From a virus: 27,213 nt of DNA. The DNA is taken from positions 1-27,213 of IMG/VR virus record IMGVR_UViG_3300040801_002061, one strand, 5' to 3'. The position numbers and the translations under genes are program-made. The stretch's first letter is position 1. Every line of letters starts with the position of its first letter. The notes under the pieces are model-generated. The model saw nothing but the letters and a program-made list of their open reading frames with translations, was not told the DNA's origin and ran no database searches. Of the stretch, positions 1 through 6,823 are shown piece by piece.

Positions 1-113
1 CTAAGATCGGCAAGAGAATTGTTTTTTGCTGATTTTGATTTAAAACCAGCATTAAGAGCGTCATTTACTCTGTCAATTCTATCTAGTGCTTTTTCTTTCA
101 TTTTGTTGTTCAT
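1..113 (-). CDS. Partial hypothetical protein, 5' end only
   Basis: The first 37 codons of a gene that continues past the left edge. It starts at ATG 111-113 on the minus strand, with CGGAG five bases upstream. The visible peptide (begins MNNKMKEKALDRIDRVNDAL) is charged and probably helical. No family is recognised from so short a piece. It lies directly downstream of the promoter at 161-188, so it is probably the first gene of a transcription unit running out of the window. Its leader, GGAGTTATTATGAA, is nearly the same as that of the gene starting at 13376. Confidence 0.7.
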   Translation of the reverse strand, partial: MNNKMKEKALDRIDRVNDALNAGFKSKSAKNNSLADL

Positions 114-139
114 AATAACTCCGAATTGATGTTAATGAG

Positions 140-198
140 TCAATCTTTATTTTATGGTTCATTATAACATATTCGGATATAAAGTCAACACTTTTTTT
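140..198 (-). repeat. 59-bp dispersed promoter repeat, copy 1
   Basis: Matches 16550-16608 at 57 of 59 positions by eye. The repeat contains the A-tract, -35, spacer, -10 and about 20 bases of leader including AATAAAGATTGA on the minus strand. The conservation therefore covers both the promoter and the start of the transcript. Confidence 0.9.
161..188 (-). promoter_or_regulatory. Sigma70-type promoter with extended -10
   Basis: On the minus strand TTGACT (183-188) is followed after 16 bases by TATAAT (161-166). A TG one base before the -10 makes an extended -10. A T/A-tract and the motif GTGTTGAC precede the -35. The promoter faces the partial gene starting at 113. It lies inside a 59-bp repeat that recurs at 16550-16608. 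Confidence 0.8.
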
Positions 199-204
199 GA
201 CTTT

Positions 205-600
205 TTATGCATTCCAAAGGTCAATTGTTTCTTTTTTTGTTCTTAAAGATCCGTCTGGTTTCATTTCATCAGTCATGAGGACACAATTTTCACATACTGC
301 CATGAAAGAATGATTGTTAAGTCCTATTTGTTTGAAGTCTACAAGAGATACTTTTTCTGATCCGCACTTTTCACAATTTTTTAAACCGTCTTGAACGATC
401 TTTCTCTTGCCTTTGAACTTTTTGTTCCAGTCTGTAATGCATCTTTTCTTCGCAAGATCGGGATTTTTAGAATAGTATGATTTTGTCATAAGACCACAAT
501 CACATGTTATAAAGGACGCATTAGGTCTTCGTGTGTCATTCCATTGAGTTAATTCTGGAGTGACTCCACATTTACATTCTTTTATCTCTGGAATTTTCAT
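205..600 (-). CDS. Tandem Lar-like zinc-ribbon protein
   Basis: A 131-residue protein made of two similar halves. Each has a CxC or CxxC pair, a second Cys pair about 25-40 residues later, and ends in an I(x)xxWN motif: CKCG...CDCG...CITDWN in the first half, CEKCG...CENC...TIDLWNA in the second. This spacing and the AI..WN ending resemble the Lar (restriction alleviation) family of small phage/plasmid zinc ribbons, here duplicated. Assignment to Lar is by pattern only. Lar proteins modulate type I restriction, so an anti-restriction role is possible but unproven. The ATG overlaps the stop of the upstream gene (TAATG), with GAGG seven bases before it. It is the last gene before the promoter repeat at 140-198. 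Confidence 0.6.
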   Translation of the reverse strand: MKIPEIKECKCGVTPELTQWNDTRRPNASFITCDCGLMTKSYYSKNPDLAKKRCITDWNKKFKGKRKIVQDGLKNCEKCGSEKVSLVDFKQIGLNNHSFMAVCENCVLMTDEMKPDGSLRTKKETIDLWNA

Positions 601-965
601 TATTCATCCTCTTCAAGCATATATGTCACATCTTTACTTACAATAGAACATCGTTTCTGATTTCCAATGTGCTTTAATTCCTTAGCAACTTCAATCATGT
701 TATCTAATATTATGTATTGGCTGTTAGGAAATCTTGGATAATTGATCAAAGTGATTTTTACACCGCTTTCACTTCCATGAGTATAGATATAATCTATATC
801 AGTAACAGAGAAACACGCACCATTTGTATCACAATATTCTCGGAGATAATCTTTGTATTTTAATTTAATTCTTCGCTCTATATCAGTTTTTTGATGCCAA
901 TTGCTTTCATCATTTGAACCGCAACCAATATAAAGATCTACTATGTATGTATCACATTGTTTCAT
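600..965 (-). CDS. Hypothetical phage protein, 121 aa
   Basis: No family recognised. I place the start at ATG 963-965 (MKQCDTYIV) because AAGGAG lies seven bases upstream and the ATG overlaps the previous stop (TAATG). A start 36 bases further upstream would overlap the neighbour by 37 bases. The protein is mixed alpha/beta in character with three scattered cysteines and an acidic tail (LEEDE). It overlaps the next gene by TAATG, so the pair is translationally coupled with the Lar-like protein. Confidence 0.65.
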   Translation of the reverse strand: MKQCDTYIVDLYIGCGSNDESNWHQKTDIERRIKLKYKDYLREYCDTNGACFSVTDIDYIYTHGSESGVKITLINYPRFPNSQYIILDNMIEVAKELKHIGNQKRCSIVSKDVTYMLEEDE

Positions 966-1246
966 TAATTTCTCCTTAAATACTCTGTCCAACACTTCCA
1001 ATTACAAAAATAATTATCAGAGTTTCTTTCACGAATTTCATCTTGAGGTTTCACTTGAAACACTTTTTCACAATTAGCACAAATATGTTCTTTAGTGACT
1101 TTTCCTTCATTGAAATTCCATGATACTACGACTCTATAATAACCATCTTTTGATTCTTCGGCATCATCAAAACATTCGCTGACATCTCTTTCTACATCGG
1201 ACAAATCCTCAGGAACATATGTTTCATCAAGTAATATTTGTTTCAT
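965..1246 (-). CDS. Small zinc-finger-like protein, 93 aa
   Basis: The first half is acidic (about residues 1-40). The C-terminal half has ICANC...YFCNWKCW, a CxxC...CxxxC arrangement typical of a small zinc-binding domain. No named family. The start at 1246 overlaps the stop of the HNH gene (ATGA). There is no clear Shine-Dalgarno sequence, so translation probably depends on coupling. Function unknown. Confidence 0.6.
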   Translation of the reverse strand: MKQILLDETYVPEDLSDVERDVSECFDDAEESKDGYYRVVVSWNFNEGKVTKEHICANCEKVFQVKPQDEIRERNSDNYFCNWKCWTEYLRRN

Positions 1247-1590
1247 TTATTTTTAGAAGGTCGATTTTTGATTTTTTGACTCCATGCAAGAGCATCTTCT
1301 TTAACCGACTCATTCCAAGAAGCCCAGAAGTTAAGATGTCCTATAAAGAAATGATGTTCAGAACAGAGTGTGATTAGATTAGAAAATCTCAGTTCCAATC
1401 TCGGATCTACATGAAAGGGAACTATGTGGTGTACATGATTCCCTTTCTTTTTGCCACATACGGCACAGAGTGGATGCTGTTTAATATAAGCATTTCTAAC
1501 TTTTCTCCAGTGAGAAGATCTTTCTGTGCCGTATAGTTTTTGATACTCTCTTATTGTTCCTAAGAAAGTTTCTTGGTACCACTGATTCAT
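1243..1590 (-). CDS. HNH endonuclease
   Basis: A 115-residue nuclease of the HNH family. CAVC (42-45) and CSEHH (76-80) frame the catalytic core HVHHIVPF (52-59) and NLITLC (71-76), giving the zinc-stabilised beta-beta-alpha metal fold with H54/H55, N71 and H79/H80 as likely key residues. It may be a free-standing homing-type nuclease or a phage HNH with a DNA-processing role. The context (replication genes, no visible intron) fits either. The Shine-Dalgarno before the ATG is weak. No extra DNA-binding domain is visible beyond the N-terminal helix region (1-40). The stop overlaps the following gene by ATGA. Confidence 0.85.
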   Translation of the reverse strand: MNQWYQETFLGTIREYQKLYGTERSSHWRKVRNAYIKQHPLCAVCGKKKGNHVHHIVPFHVDPRLELRFSNLITLCSEHHFFIGHLNFWASWNESVKEDALAWSQKIKNRPSKNK

Positions 1591-1597
1591 GTGTTTA

Positions 1598-1828
1598 TTA
1601 TCTAGGTACTATTATTTGTAAAAATAGATCAACCCAAGGATCTACGTAAAATATCATTGATACAATTGCTCCGCTTGTGAAAGCAATGAATTTTTCAAGT
1701 TTTGTCATCTTCCTTGGACCGTCTTCTTTCTTGATTTTTCTTTTATAAAGCCAAGCAATAAACAAAGATGTTGCCAAAGACATTAATAAACATGCTCCAA
1801 ATGCATTCAATCCGCCAAAATATTCCAT
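1598..1828 (-). CDS. Small two-helix membrane protein
   Basis: A 76-residue protein with two hydrophobic stretches, about residues 8-27 (FGACLLMSLATSLFIAWLY) and 48-70 (FIAFTSGAIVSMIFYVDPW...), joined by a very basic loop (KRKIKKEDGPRKMTK). Both termini probably face the periplasm with a cytoplasmic loop, by the positive-inside rule. A holin-like or superinfection role is possible for such small phage membrane proteins, but nothing specific supports it. AAAGGAG lies six bases before the ATG. It stands between the DNA ligase and HNH genes. Confidence 0.65.
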   Translation of the reverse strand: MEYFGGLNAFGACLLMSLATSLFIAWLYKRKIKKEDGPRKMTKLEKFIAFTSGAIVSMIFYVDPWVDLFLQIIVPR

Positions 1829-1864
1829 TTCAATCTCCTTTAATAATTAATTCAGTTAATAATG

Positions 1865-2989
1865 TTATTCGTAATCTCTAATTGCTATACCAACACCGAA
1901 TCTCGGAACACCTGAAGATGTCTTTTCTTGATATCTTACAGTTAAAAATTTTCCGTAGTACTTTTCAGCATTGTTATAATAAAACTCTCTTCTTTCAAAT
2001 GATCCTCTTGGTCTTGCTGTAAATTCTTCTCCTTTTTTAGTTCGGCACCTCCATATTATTAGTTTATGAAACACATTATTAGTATCAGTGTATTCCTCGG
2101 CCTCATGTCCTACGATTTCAAATTCATCATCAAAAAACTCTTTATACTTCATGATAGAATAATCTCTATCATTGAAAGCATAATAACCGTCTTTATCTCT
2201 GATGATTATTCCTTCATAACCTTCTTTCACCCACATATCATGTAACCTTTTAATCTCTTCCCAAGAATTTACTTGAATAGTAGGAACTCTTTTAATTACA
2301 GGATGATTCTCGGGAATATATTTATCAATCAGTTTCTTCCGTTCAAGATATTTCATATCAGGAATAGGAAGATCGTAAACATAATAACAAAGATCCTCAG
2401 TACAAAGATCCACATGATCTTTTTGATCCTTAGCATAAAATTTCTTTACAACAGAAATAAGATCTTCAAATATGAAACCGTGAACATAACATTCACCGTC
2501 CAGAGAAAGATTACTAGGAAGTTTCAGATTTTTAATAGCATTTCGTATATGTGCTAGATGAACGAATTCGTTTCTTTGTCGCGAAATAAGTCTATTATCA
2601 TTTATATGATTAAACTGAACACACCGAACACCGTCATATTTCGGCTGAACAAAACAAGGGAACTTTACTTTCTTATCAGAGTACTCCTTAGCAAGTGCAG
2701 GATATATAAACTTCGGCGGCATATCTACTTCGTCAATGCGACGAACCATGTTCTCTTCAACTTTAGCCTGGACCATATTTTCAAGAAGAAATTCCGCTTG
2801 CTGATAAGCAGTTTTTTCATTTTTCTTTCCTATATTTGTCCCCTTTCGGACAAATTTCTTTTTTATAGTTTTCTTACCGTCAGAATAACCGGTTTCTCTT
2901 ACTATAACAGGAACACCTTTGTCTTCTTCAATCCAAACAGACCAAACTGATATCTTACCTGTTTTTGCTTTTTTGTATAATGTTATCAT
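1865..2989 (-). CDS. ATP-dependent DNA ligase with N-terminal WGR-like domain
   Basis: A 374-residue ligase that seals nicks in phage DNA during replication and recombination. The nucleotidyltransferase motifs are clear: motif I KYDGVR (117-122, Lys117 being the adenylated residue), motif III LDGECY (163-168), motif IV EGIIIRDKDG (about 260) and motif V IMKYKEF (about 280), followed by an OB-fold region. The first ~85 residues, with W-rich strands and the motif GTNIGKKNEKTAYQQA, look like a WGR-type domain as found on some viral and phage ligases; T4 gp30 lacks it. The length is close to T7 ligase plus this extra domain. Start overlaps the previous stop (TAATG), with GAGG upstream. The neighbours (primase upstream, HNH downstream) fit a replication block. 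Confidence 0.9.
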   Translation of the reverse strand: MITLYKKAKTGKISVWSVWIEEDKGVPVIVRETGYSDGKKTIKKKFVRKGTNIGKKNEKTAYQQAEFLLENMVQAKVEENMVRRIDEVDMPPKFIYPALAKEYSDKKVKFPCFVQPKYDGVRCVQFNHINDNRLISRQRNEFVHLAHIRNAIKNLKLPSNLSLDGECYVHGFIFEDLISVVKKFYAKDQKDHVDLCTEDLCYYVYDLPIPDMKYLERKKLIDKYIPENHPVIKRVPTIQVNSWEEIKRLHDMWVKEGYEGIIIRDKDGYYAFNDRDYSIMKYKEFFDDEFEIVGHEAEEYTDTNNVFHKLIIWRCRTKKGEEFTARPRGSFERREFYYNNAEKYYGKFLTVRYQEKTSSGVPRFGVGIAIRDYE

Positions 2990-3579
2990 TATTTGTCCTC
3001 TTCAAACATATGATAATATTGATCATCCCATGCATTTTTTATAGGGGCCGCATCGTCATCATTATAAAGTTCATCAAAAAAATCATCAGTACATTCTTCT
3101 GGAATTTCTGTTTCACATTCTGATTCTTCTTTTAACAAATCATTAACCATTTTTGACAATTTAGAAAAAGAATTAAAAACATTTTCATATTCTTTAATCT
3201 TTGCCTCTAAAAGATTATTTTCAGTTTCAAGATTAATATTATCTTGAATAAGAACAAATTGATTTTTCTTCAAATCTATTATTTCAGTTTCAAGATTTTT
3301 AATACAGTCTTCATGATCTTTTAAAGATAGTTCAATTTCCCTTTCAAGTTCCTCATTAGAGAGTCTTTCAACTTCGAGTGAATGTTTCAATGTATTGATA
3401 GTTTCCATCATATCTTTATTTACTTTTTCGGTTTGTTTCTGTCTAATAAAATAAACAAAGTCCGTTAAAGAGGAAACTAACTCAGCAGTTTCATAATCTA
3501 CTTCCCCTGCAGGTAAATTATCTCTAACAAGAACCATAAGTTTTTGGTTAAAGTCAACATTATTGGCAAAATCTGTCAT
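2989..3579 (-). CDS. Coiled-coil hypothetical protein
   Basis: A 196-residue acidic protein whose middle (about residues 50-140) is a long run of heptad-like Leu/Ile and Glu/Lys, predicting an extended coiled coil. The C-terminus is strongly acidic and aromatic (DDFFDELYNDDD...). No family recognised. The start has AAAGGAG and overlaps the previous stop by ATGA. The stop overlaps the ligase start by TAATG, so the two are probably made together. An adaptor or oligomerising role is a guess. Confidence 0.65.
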   Translation of the reverse strand: MTDFANNVDFNQKLMVLVRDNLPAGEVDYETAELVSSLTDFVYFIRQKQTEKVNKDMMETINTLKHSLEVERLSNEELEREIELSLKDHEDCIKNLETEIIDLKKNQFVLIQDNINLETENNLLEAKIKEYENVFNSFSKLSKMVNDLLKEESECETEIPEECTDDFFDELYNDDDAAPIKNAWDDQYYHMFEEDK

Positions 3580-3776
3580 TTTTTCTCCTTTAAATAACCG
3601 GTTTCAATAGCCTCTTCCAAAAGTTTTCGTATCATATACAAATCCAGTGCGTAATCAAAGAATCGGGATCCGTATTTAACATCAATCAGATTATAAAGAG
3701 CCACATCTACGGAACAAACCATATATTCGGACCCCAAATCTGTTACAAACATATCTCCCACTTCATATTCTTTCAT
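3576..3776 (-). CDS. Small hypothetical protein, 66 aa
   Basis: No recognised family. The start is ATG at 3774-3776: AAAGAGG lies six bases upstream, whereas the in-frame TTG at 3780-3782 touches the ribosome binding site and is unlikely. The N-terminal part (MKEYEVGDMFVTDLGSEYMV) looks like a small beta-barrel, similar in pattern to SH3-like or YodL-like phage proteins, and the C-terminal part is one helix. The gene begins just after the primase stop and ends overlapping the coiled-coil gene. Confidence 0.6.
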   Translation of the reverse strand: MKEYEVGDMFVTDLGSEYMVCSVDVALYNLIDVKYGSRFFDYALDLYMIRKLLEEAIETGYLKEKK

Positions 3777-3778
3777 GA

Positions 3779-4786
3779 TCAACCTCTTTTAAATTTAGTG
3801 AACTCTAATTTTGCTTTCAGTCCGGAAAATGTTCTTTCTCTTAACATACTGATGATATCTTTTTTCTCAAACATTCCTTTCATTATACCATCATTTATAT
3901 CTTTGAACTTATCGGATACTTTATATATAACTACTTTACTATTTTTTTCTATCTTTGTCAACACTTTTTTATTTATTTCTTCATTATTTCTTTCATTATC
4001 ATAAACCCAAACTTGGTCTTTATAGTCAAGTTTTATATCAGCACCTGCCATTGCAACAGAGTTTTCAACAAACATTGAATCTATAGGACCTTCCAGAATC
4101 CAAACAGTTTTTTCTGGATCAATGTAATCAGCATTATAAATCTTTTGAGCATCTGGATTAAATTTAACAGTCAAATACTTAGGAGTTATTTTAGGATTAA
4201 AGAATCTTGCTTGAAAGATTTCTATTTGCTTATTCTTCTTAAAAAATGGTATTATGATACAAGGCTCTTTATAAGATTTAAATGTATCTTCTTTCAATAG
4301 TGTTTTGGTTAGATCATAAAAATTCTTACAGAACCTAATCTTGTTCAAAGGAATTTGCCTTTTCTCAATCATCCTTCTCGCTGGATGAGTTTTATCCATC
4401 TGAGAAAATGAATCTGTTAATGAACGCAATGCAACTTCTTCAATGTATAGTTTTTGTGTCTTCTTTTCTTCTAATTGCTGTTTAATTTGATCAATGGTAG
4501 GTTTCTCTTCTCTATCCTTATAAAGATAGAACACATAATCTTTATATATGTCTGGCATATAAGTTTGAAGAAACATCCAGAACGGCGCAGAATATTGACA
4601 ATTATGACAAAAAGTTTTTAAAGAATTTTTATCATTAAAAATAAAGAATCTCTTTTTAGATCTATTCTTAGCAGAGTCTCCGCATATAGGACATCTGCAA
4701 TTCCACACACGGGAACTTTTCTGTTTTAGTTGAAGCCTAAGGCCAACAACATTAACAAAATGTAAATCTTGTAAAAGAGAATCCAA
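3779..4786 (-). CDS. 61: DNA primase, T4 gp61-like
   Basis: A 335-residue primase that makes RNA primers for lagging-strand synthesis with the gp41-type helicase encoded at 16831-18291. The N-terminal zinc-binding domain has CPIC (32-35) and CHNC (60-63). The TOPRIM core is seen in WILEGPIDSMF (about 230-240, catalytic Glu), AGAD and VWVYDNERNNEE (about 262-273), the last being characteristic of T4 gp61-type primases. The length matches T4 gp61 (about 342). The best available start is TTG (4784-4786), overlapping the region of the previous stop and with no clear Shine-Dalgarno. No ATG lies upstream of the zinc finger in frame, so a rare start codon with coupling is likely. Confidence 0.88.
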   Translation of the reverse strand: MDSLLQDLHFVNVVGLRLQLKQKSSRVWNCRCPICGDSAKNRSKKRFFIFNDKNSLKTFCHNCQYSAPFWMFLQTYMPDIYKDYVFYLYKDREEKPTIDQIKQQLEEKKTQKLYIEEVALRSLTDSFSQMDKTHPARRMIEKRQIPLNKIRFCKNFYDLTKTLLKEDTFKSYKEPCIIIPFFKKNKQIEIFQARFFNPKITPKYLTVKFNPDAQKIYNADYIDPEKTVWILEGPIDSMFVENSVAMAGADIKLDYKDQVWVYDNERNNEEINKKVLTKIEKNSKVVIYKVSDKFKDINDGIMKGMFEKKDIISMLRERTFSGLKAKLEFTKFKRG

Positions 4787-4787
4787 T

Positions 4788-5282
4788 TTATTTTTGATCG
4801 GTTAGAATGTTTTCGTTTTTGCGCTTATAGTATTCACTATCGGCTTTAGTTCTCGTATTATATAAAGTTTCTTCTTTATATATCCATAGTATACTATTTC
4901 CGTACTTTTTTGTCAACCGATTTGTTTCTTCTAATACATTATGCTCATCTTTAGCAACAAACATAAATTTATTATCTGGATTTTTTTCTTGAAAGATGGT
5001 ATATAAAAGATATGGTTTATCACTATCAAATTCTTTTTTAGTGAAACCTATATTAGGATTAGAGGGGGTAAGTGGAAAAATGTATTTGCATGTACATTCT
5101 TCGGGTGAAGATGCTCCGCATCGGCATTCTTCTTCTTTGTATATGTTCTTTTTATTAGAACAAGAAAAGAAAGAGGCAGAGGTTCCGAATTTTGATCTGA
5201 TAACTTCATAGAAAATTCTCCCTCTGCCAGTTTGCATATTAGCAACCTTGATTGCTTTCTTCATTGTTTCAGTTAGTTTCAT
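4788..5282 (-). CDS. Hypothetical protein with Cys-rich insert
   Basis: A 164-residue protein of unknown family. It has a cysteine cluster in the first half (FFSC...CRCGASSPEECTCKY, about residues 38-67) that could bind one zinc ion, then a mixed alpha/beta region and a charged C-terminus. Start ATG at 5280-5282 with GAGGAG upstream. It sits directly before the primase. A role with the primase is possible from position only. Confidence 0.6.
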   Translation of the reverse strand: MKLTETMKKAIKVANMQTGRGRIFYEVIRSKFGTSASFFSCSNKKNIYKEEECRCGASSPEECTCKYIFPLTPSNPNIGFTKKEFDSDKPYLLYTIFQEKNPDNKFMFVAKDEHNVLEETNRLTKKYGNSILWIYKEETLYNTRTKADSEYYKRKNENILTDQK

Positions 5283-5315
5283 TTTTAATCTCTCCTCAAA
5301 GATTATTATGTTTGT

Positions 5316-6062
5316 CTATGAAAGACCCATTGAACTTCTTTTTCTCTGTGATTTATTTCTCTTTCGAGTGGCTTTTGCTGTTGATTTTCCCGCTAATGCT
5401 CTTTTTCTCTTTTTAGCGGCTTTGACAAATCTTAGTTTATCAGAAGATTTTATAGGAACACATTTACCATCTTTGAACTGTTGACCTTCAGGACATTCCA
5501 TTTTCTTTCTCATCTTTCCGCCACGAACAACTTTCTTGAGTTTTCTGGCTTCATCCAATGATTCTTCTGCTTCTTTTAATTTTGCTTTTAAAGTTTTTAT
5601 ATCTGACATTTGTTCCTCTTCTTCGTCATCATCTTTCTTTTTCTTCTTCTTTTTGCCGAAAAGTGGCATATCTATTTTTGCAACACCAGATGTAACATTA
5701 ACAGTTTCTTCATATAAAGTCAATGCTTGATTGTACTCGTCGCCAAAAAAACTTCTTTTGAAATGTTGTCTAATTAGATCTTCATTTTCCTTTAAAAGAG
5801 CCATGGCAGCGGCATAATTCTTAATTTTGGACTTACCACCAGGAGTTTTATCTAAAAGTCTTTTAAGATTCCAAATAAGGCGGTGAAAAAATGTATAAGC
5901 CGCTTTTTCTTCTGAAGATTGAAGATCTTTCTGTTTCTTCAGAATCTTTCCATCAGCATCTATGATTCCTAAATCATATGCTTCCATTTCTTCCCAGTCT
6001 TTTGTTAGTTCTCTAACAAACTGGAAAGCCATTAGTGTATTGAAACTTCTCGGAAGTGCCAT
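5316..6062 (-). CDS. Conserved myovirus protein with basic C-terminus
   Basis: A 248-residue protein whose N-terminal domain (MALPRSFNTLMAFQFVREL, WEEMEAYDLGIIDADGK, EEKAAYTFFHRLIWNLKRLL, about residues 1-115) matches from memory a protein seen in T4-like phages of marine and freshwater bacteria, usually left as hypothetical or structural. A middle linker is highly charged (KKKKKKKDDDEEEEQ), followed by a short coiled coil. The C-terminal ~70 residues contain CPEGQQFKDGKCVP and a long Lys/Arg tail, which should bind nucleic acid or an acidic partner. AAGGATATAA precedes the ATG. It is adjacent to another conserved virus protein (6063-6428). Confidence 0.65.
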   Translation of the reverse strand: MALPRSFNTLMAFQFVRELTKDWEEMEAYDLGIIDADGKILKKQKDLQSSEEKAAYTFFHRLIWNLKRLLDKTPGGKSKIKNYAAAMALLKENEDLIRQHFKRSFFGDEYNQALTLYEETVNVTSGVAKIDMPLFGKKKKKKKDDDEEEEQMSDIKTLKAKLKEAEESLDEARKLKKVVRGGKMRKKMECPEGQQFKDGKCVPIKSSDKLRFVKAAKKRKRALAGKSTAKATRKRNKSQRKRSSMGLS

Positions 6063-6428
6063 TTATATCCTTAAACCTTTGTTTGTATCGATGAAGAATT
6101 TTTCATTTATCTTAACAGTCCCATCAAAACTTTTATAACCTAAGATGACGAATAAAGAGTCGATCTTATCATAATGAATATCTGGTATTTTATATTTCAA
6201 TAATTCTTCACTGATTATTCCGAAACAATTAACAAAACTGATAAAATGATTCATCATGAGTCGAAAATTGGTTGTTTCTTTTTGTTGATATCTACAAAAA
6301 TGTGCCTTGATCAAAGATATCTTCGCTAAGTCTTCTTCAAATTCTTCAATGGAATTGCATTGTTGATTGTTGTAAAATGACATTGCAACCCTGGTAAAAC
6401 TCTTTTCATCTGTAACTAAATTTAACAT
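6063..6428 (-). CDS. Conserved T4-like phage protein, possibly DUF7207-like
   Basis: A 121-residue, mostly helical protein. The start is placed at ATG 6426-6428 (MLNLVTDEK) because GAGGAG lies five bases upstream; the longer frame would need a TTG. The central part (RLMMNHFISFVNCFGIISEELL followed by LFVILGYKSF) has the same layout as a small protein conserved in many T4-like phages (RLxxNHxxxxxNxFG...FLxxLGY), which I recall as the DUF7207 group. Function unknown. It lies between a capsid-targeting-type protein and the conserved basic-tailed protein. Confidence 0.6.
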   Translation of the reverse strand: MLNLVTDEKSFTRVAMSFYNNQQCNSIEEFEEDLAKISLIKAHFCRYQQKETTNFRLMMNHFISFVNCFGIISEELLKYKIPDIHYDKIDSLFVILGYKSFDGTVKINEKFFIDTNKGLRI

Positions 6429-6444
6429 TTCTCTCCTCAGAATA

Positions 6445-6750
6445 TTAATCAAAAGTATTAATTATTTTGATCCCGTTTTTCTTCAACTCTTTAATAGCCG
6501 TTGTATAATTGTCTTTGTCTATATTATATATGATAGGAGAATTACCAACGGGATATCCTTTTGTTGAGAAAACAATCTTTTTCTTTCTAAGAATCTTTTC
6601 TGCTTTCTTATAATCTTCTCTTGAAACTGAAAAACTTTTATCCGGTTTAAATGATGGGGTTCTATCAGTTACAATATCACCAGTGTCTTTAATAAACTTA
6701 GAAAGATGAGGAGGAAGAGCCTCAGTAATAAAATCTTTGAATTTTTTCAT
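6445..6750 (-). CDS. Putative capsid-targeted internal protein, 101 aa
   Basis: The first residues, MKKFKDFITEA, match the capsid-targeting sequence of T4 internal proteins (MKTYQEFIAE type) nearly position by position, including I8-x-E10, the pattern cleaved by the gp21-type prohead protease. Removal would leave a basic ~91-residue protein of two similar small alpha/beta units (YKKAEKILRKKKIVFST and YTTAIKELKKNGIKIINTF). The mature family is not recognised. If the signal works, the protein is packed in the head and injected with DNA. The ribosome binding site is weak, and a hairpin lies just upstream. Confidence 0.65.
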   Translation of the reverse strand: MKKFKDFITEALPPHLSKFIKDTGDIVTDRTPSFKPDKSFSVSREDYKKAEKILRKKKIVFSTKGYPVGNSPIIYNIDKDNYTTAIKELKKNGIKIINTFD

Positions 6751-6767
6751 TAGATATAATTGTTAAT

Positions 6768-6814
6768 GGCTATTATAGTATACAAATGCATTACAATTGG
6801 TTACTATAATAGCC
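6768..6814 (-). terminator. 13-bp hairpin after the Ig-repeat gene
   Basis: GGCTATTATAGTA (6768-6780) pairs perfectly with TACTATAATAGCC (6802-6814) across a 21-base loop. It begins ten bases after the stop of the Ig-repeat gene. The T-run on the minus-strand side is poor (ATTAACAATT), so it could be a weak terminator, an RNA-end stabiliser or an operator rather than a strong terminator. Confidence 0.55.
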
Positions 6815-6823
6815 TTTATGATG

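Noticed and set aside
1243-1590. Group I intron or intein around the HNH gene.
   Set aside because: The flanking genes (965-1246 and 1598-1828) are complete and separate, with normal starts and stops. No split gene is visible.
2273-2950. Open frames on the plus strand opposite the ligase gene.
   Set aside because: They lie opposite a well-supported gene, have no recognisable domain or ribosome binding site, and read as low-complexity Phe/Ile/Asn-rich products. All other plus-strand frames were set aside for the same reasons.
3780-3782. TTG start for the 66-residue gene, two codons upstream of the ATG.
   Set aside because: It directly touches the AGAGG ribosome binding site, leaving no spacing. 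The ATG at 3774-3776 has the proper six bases.
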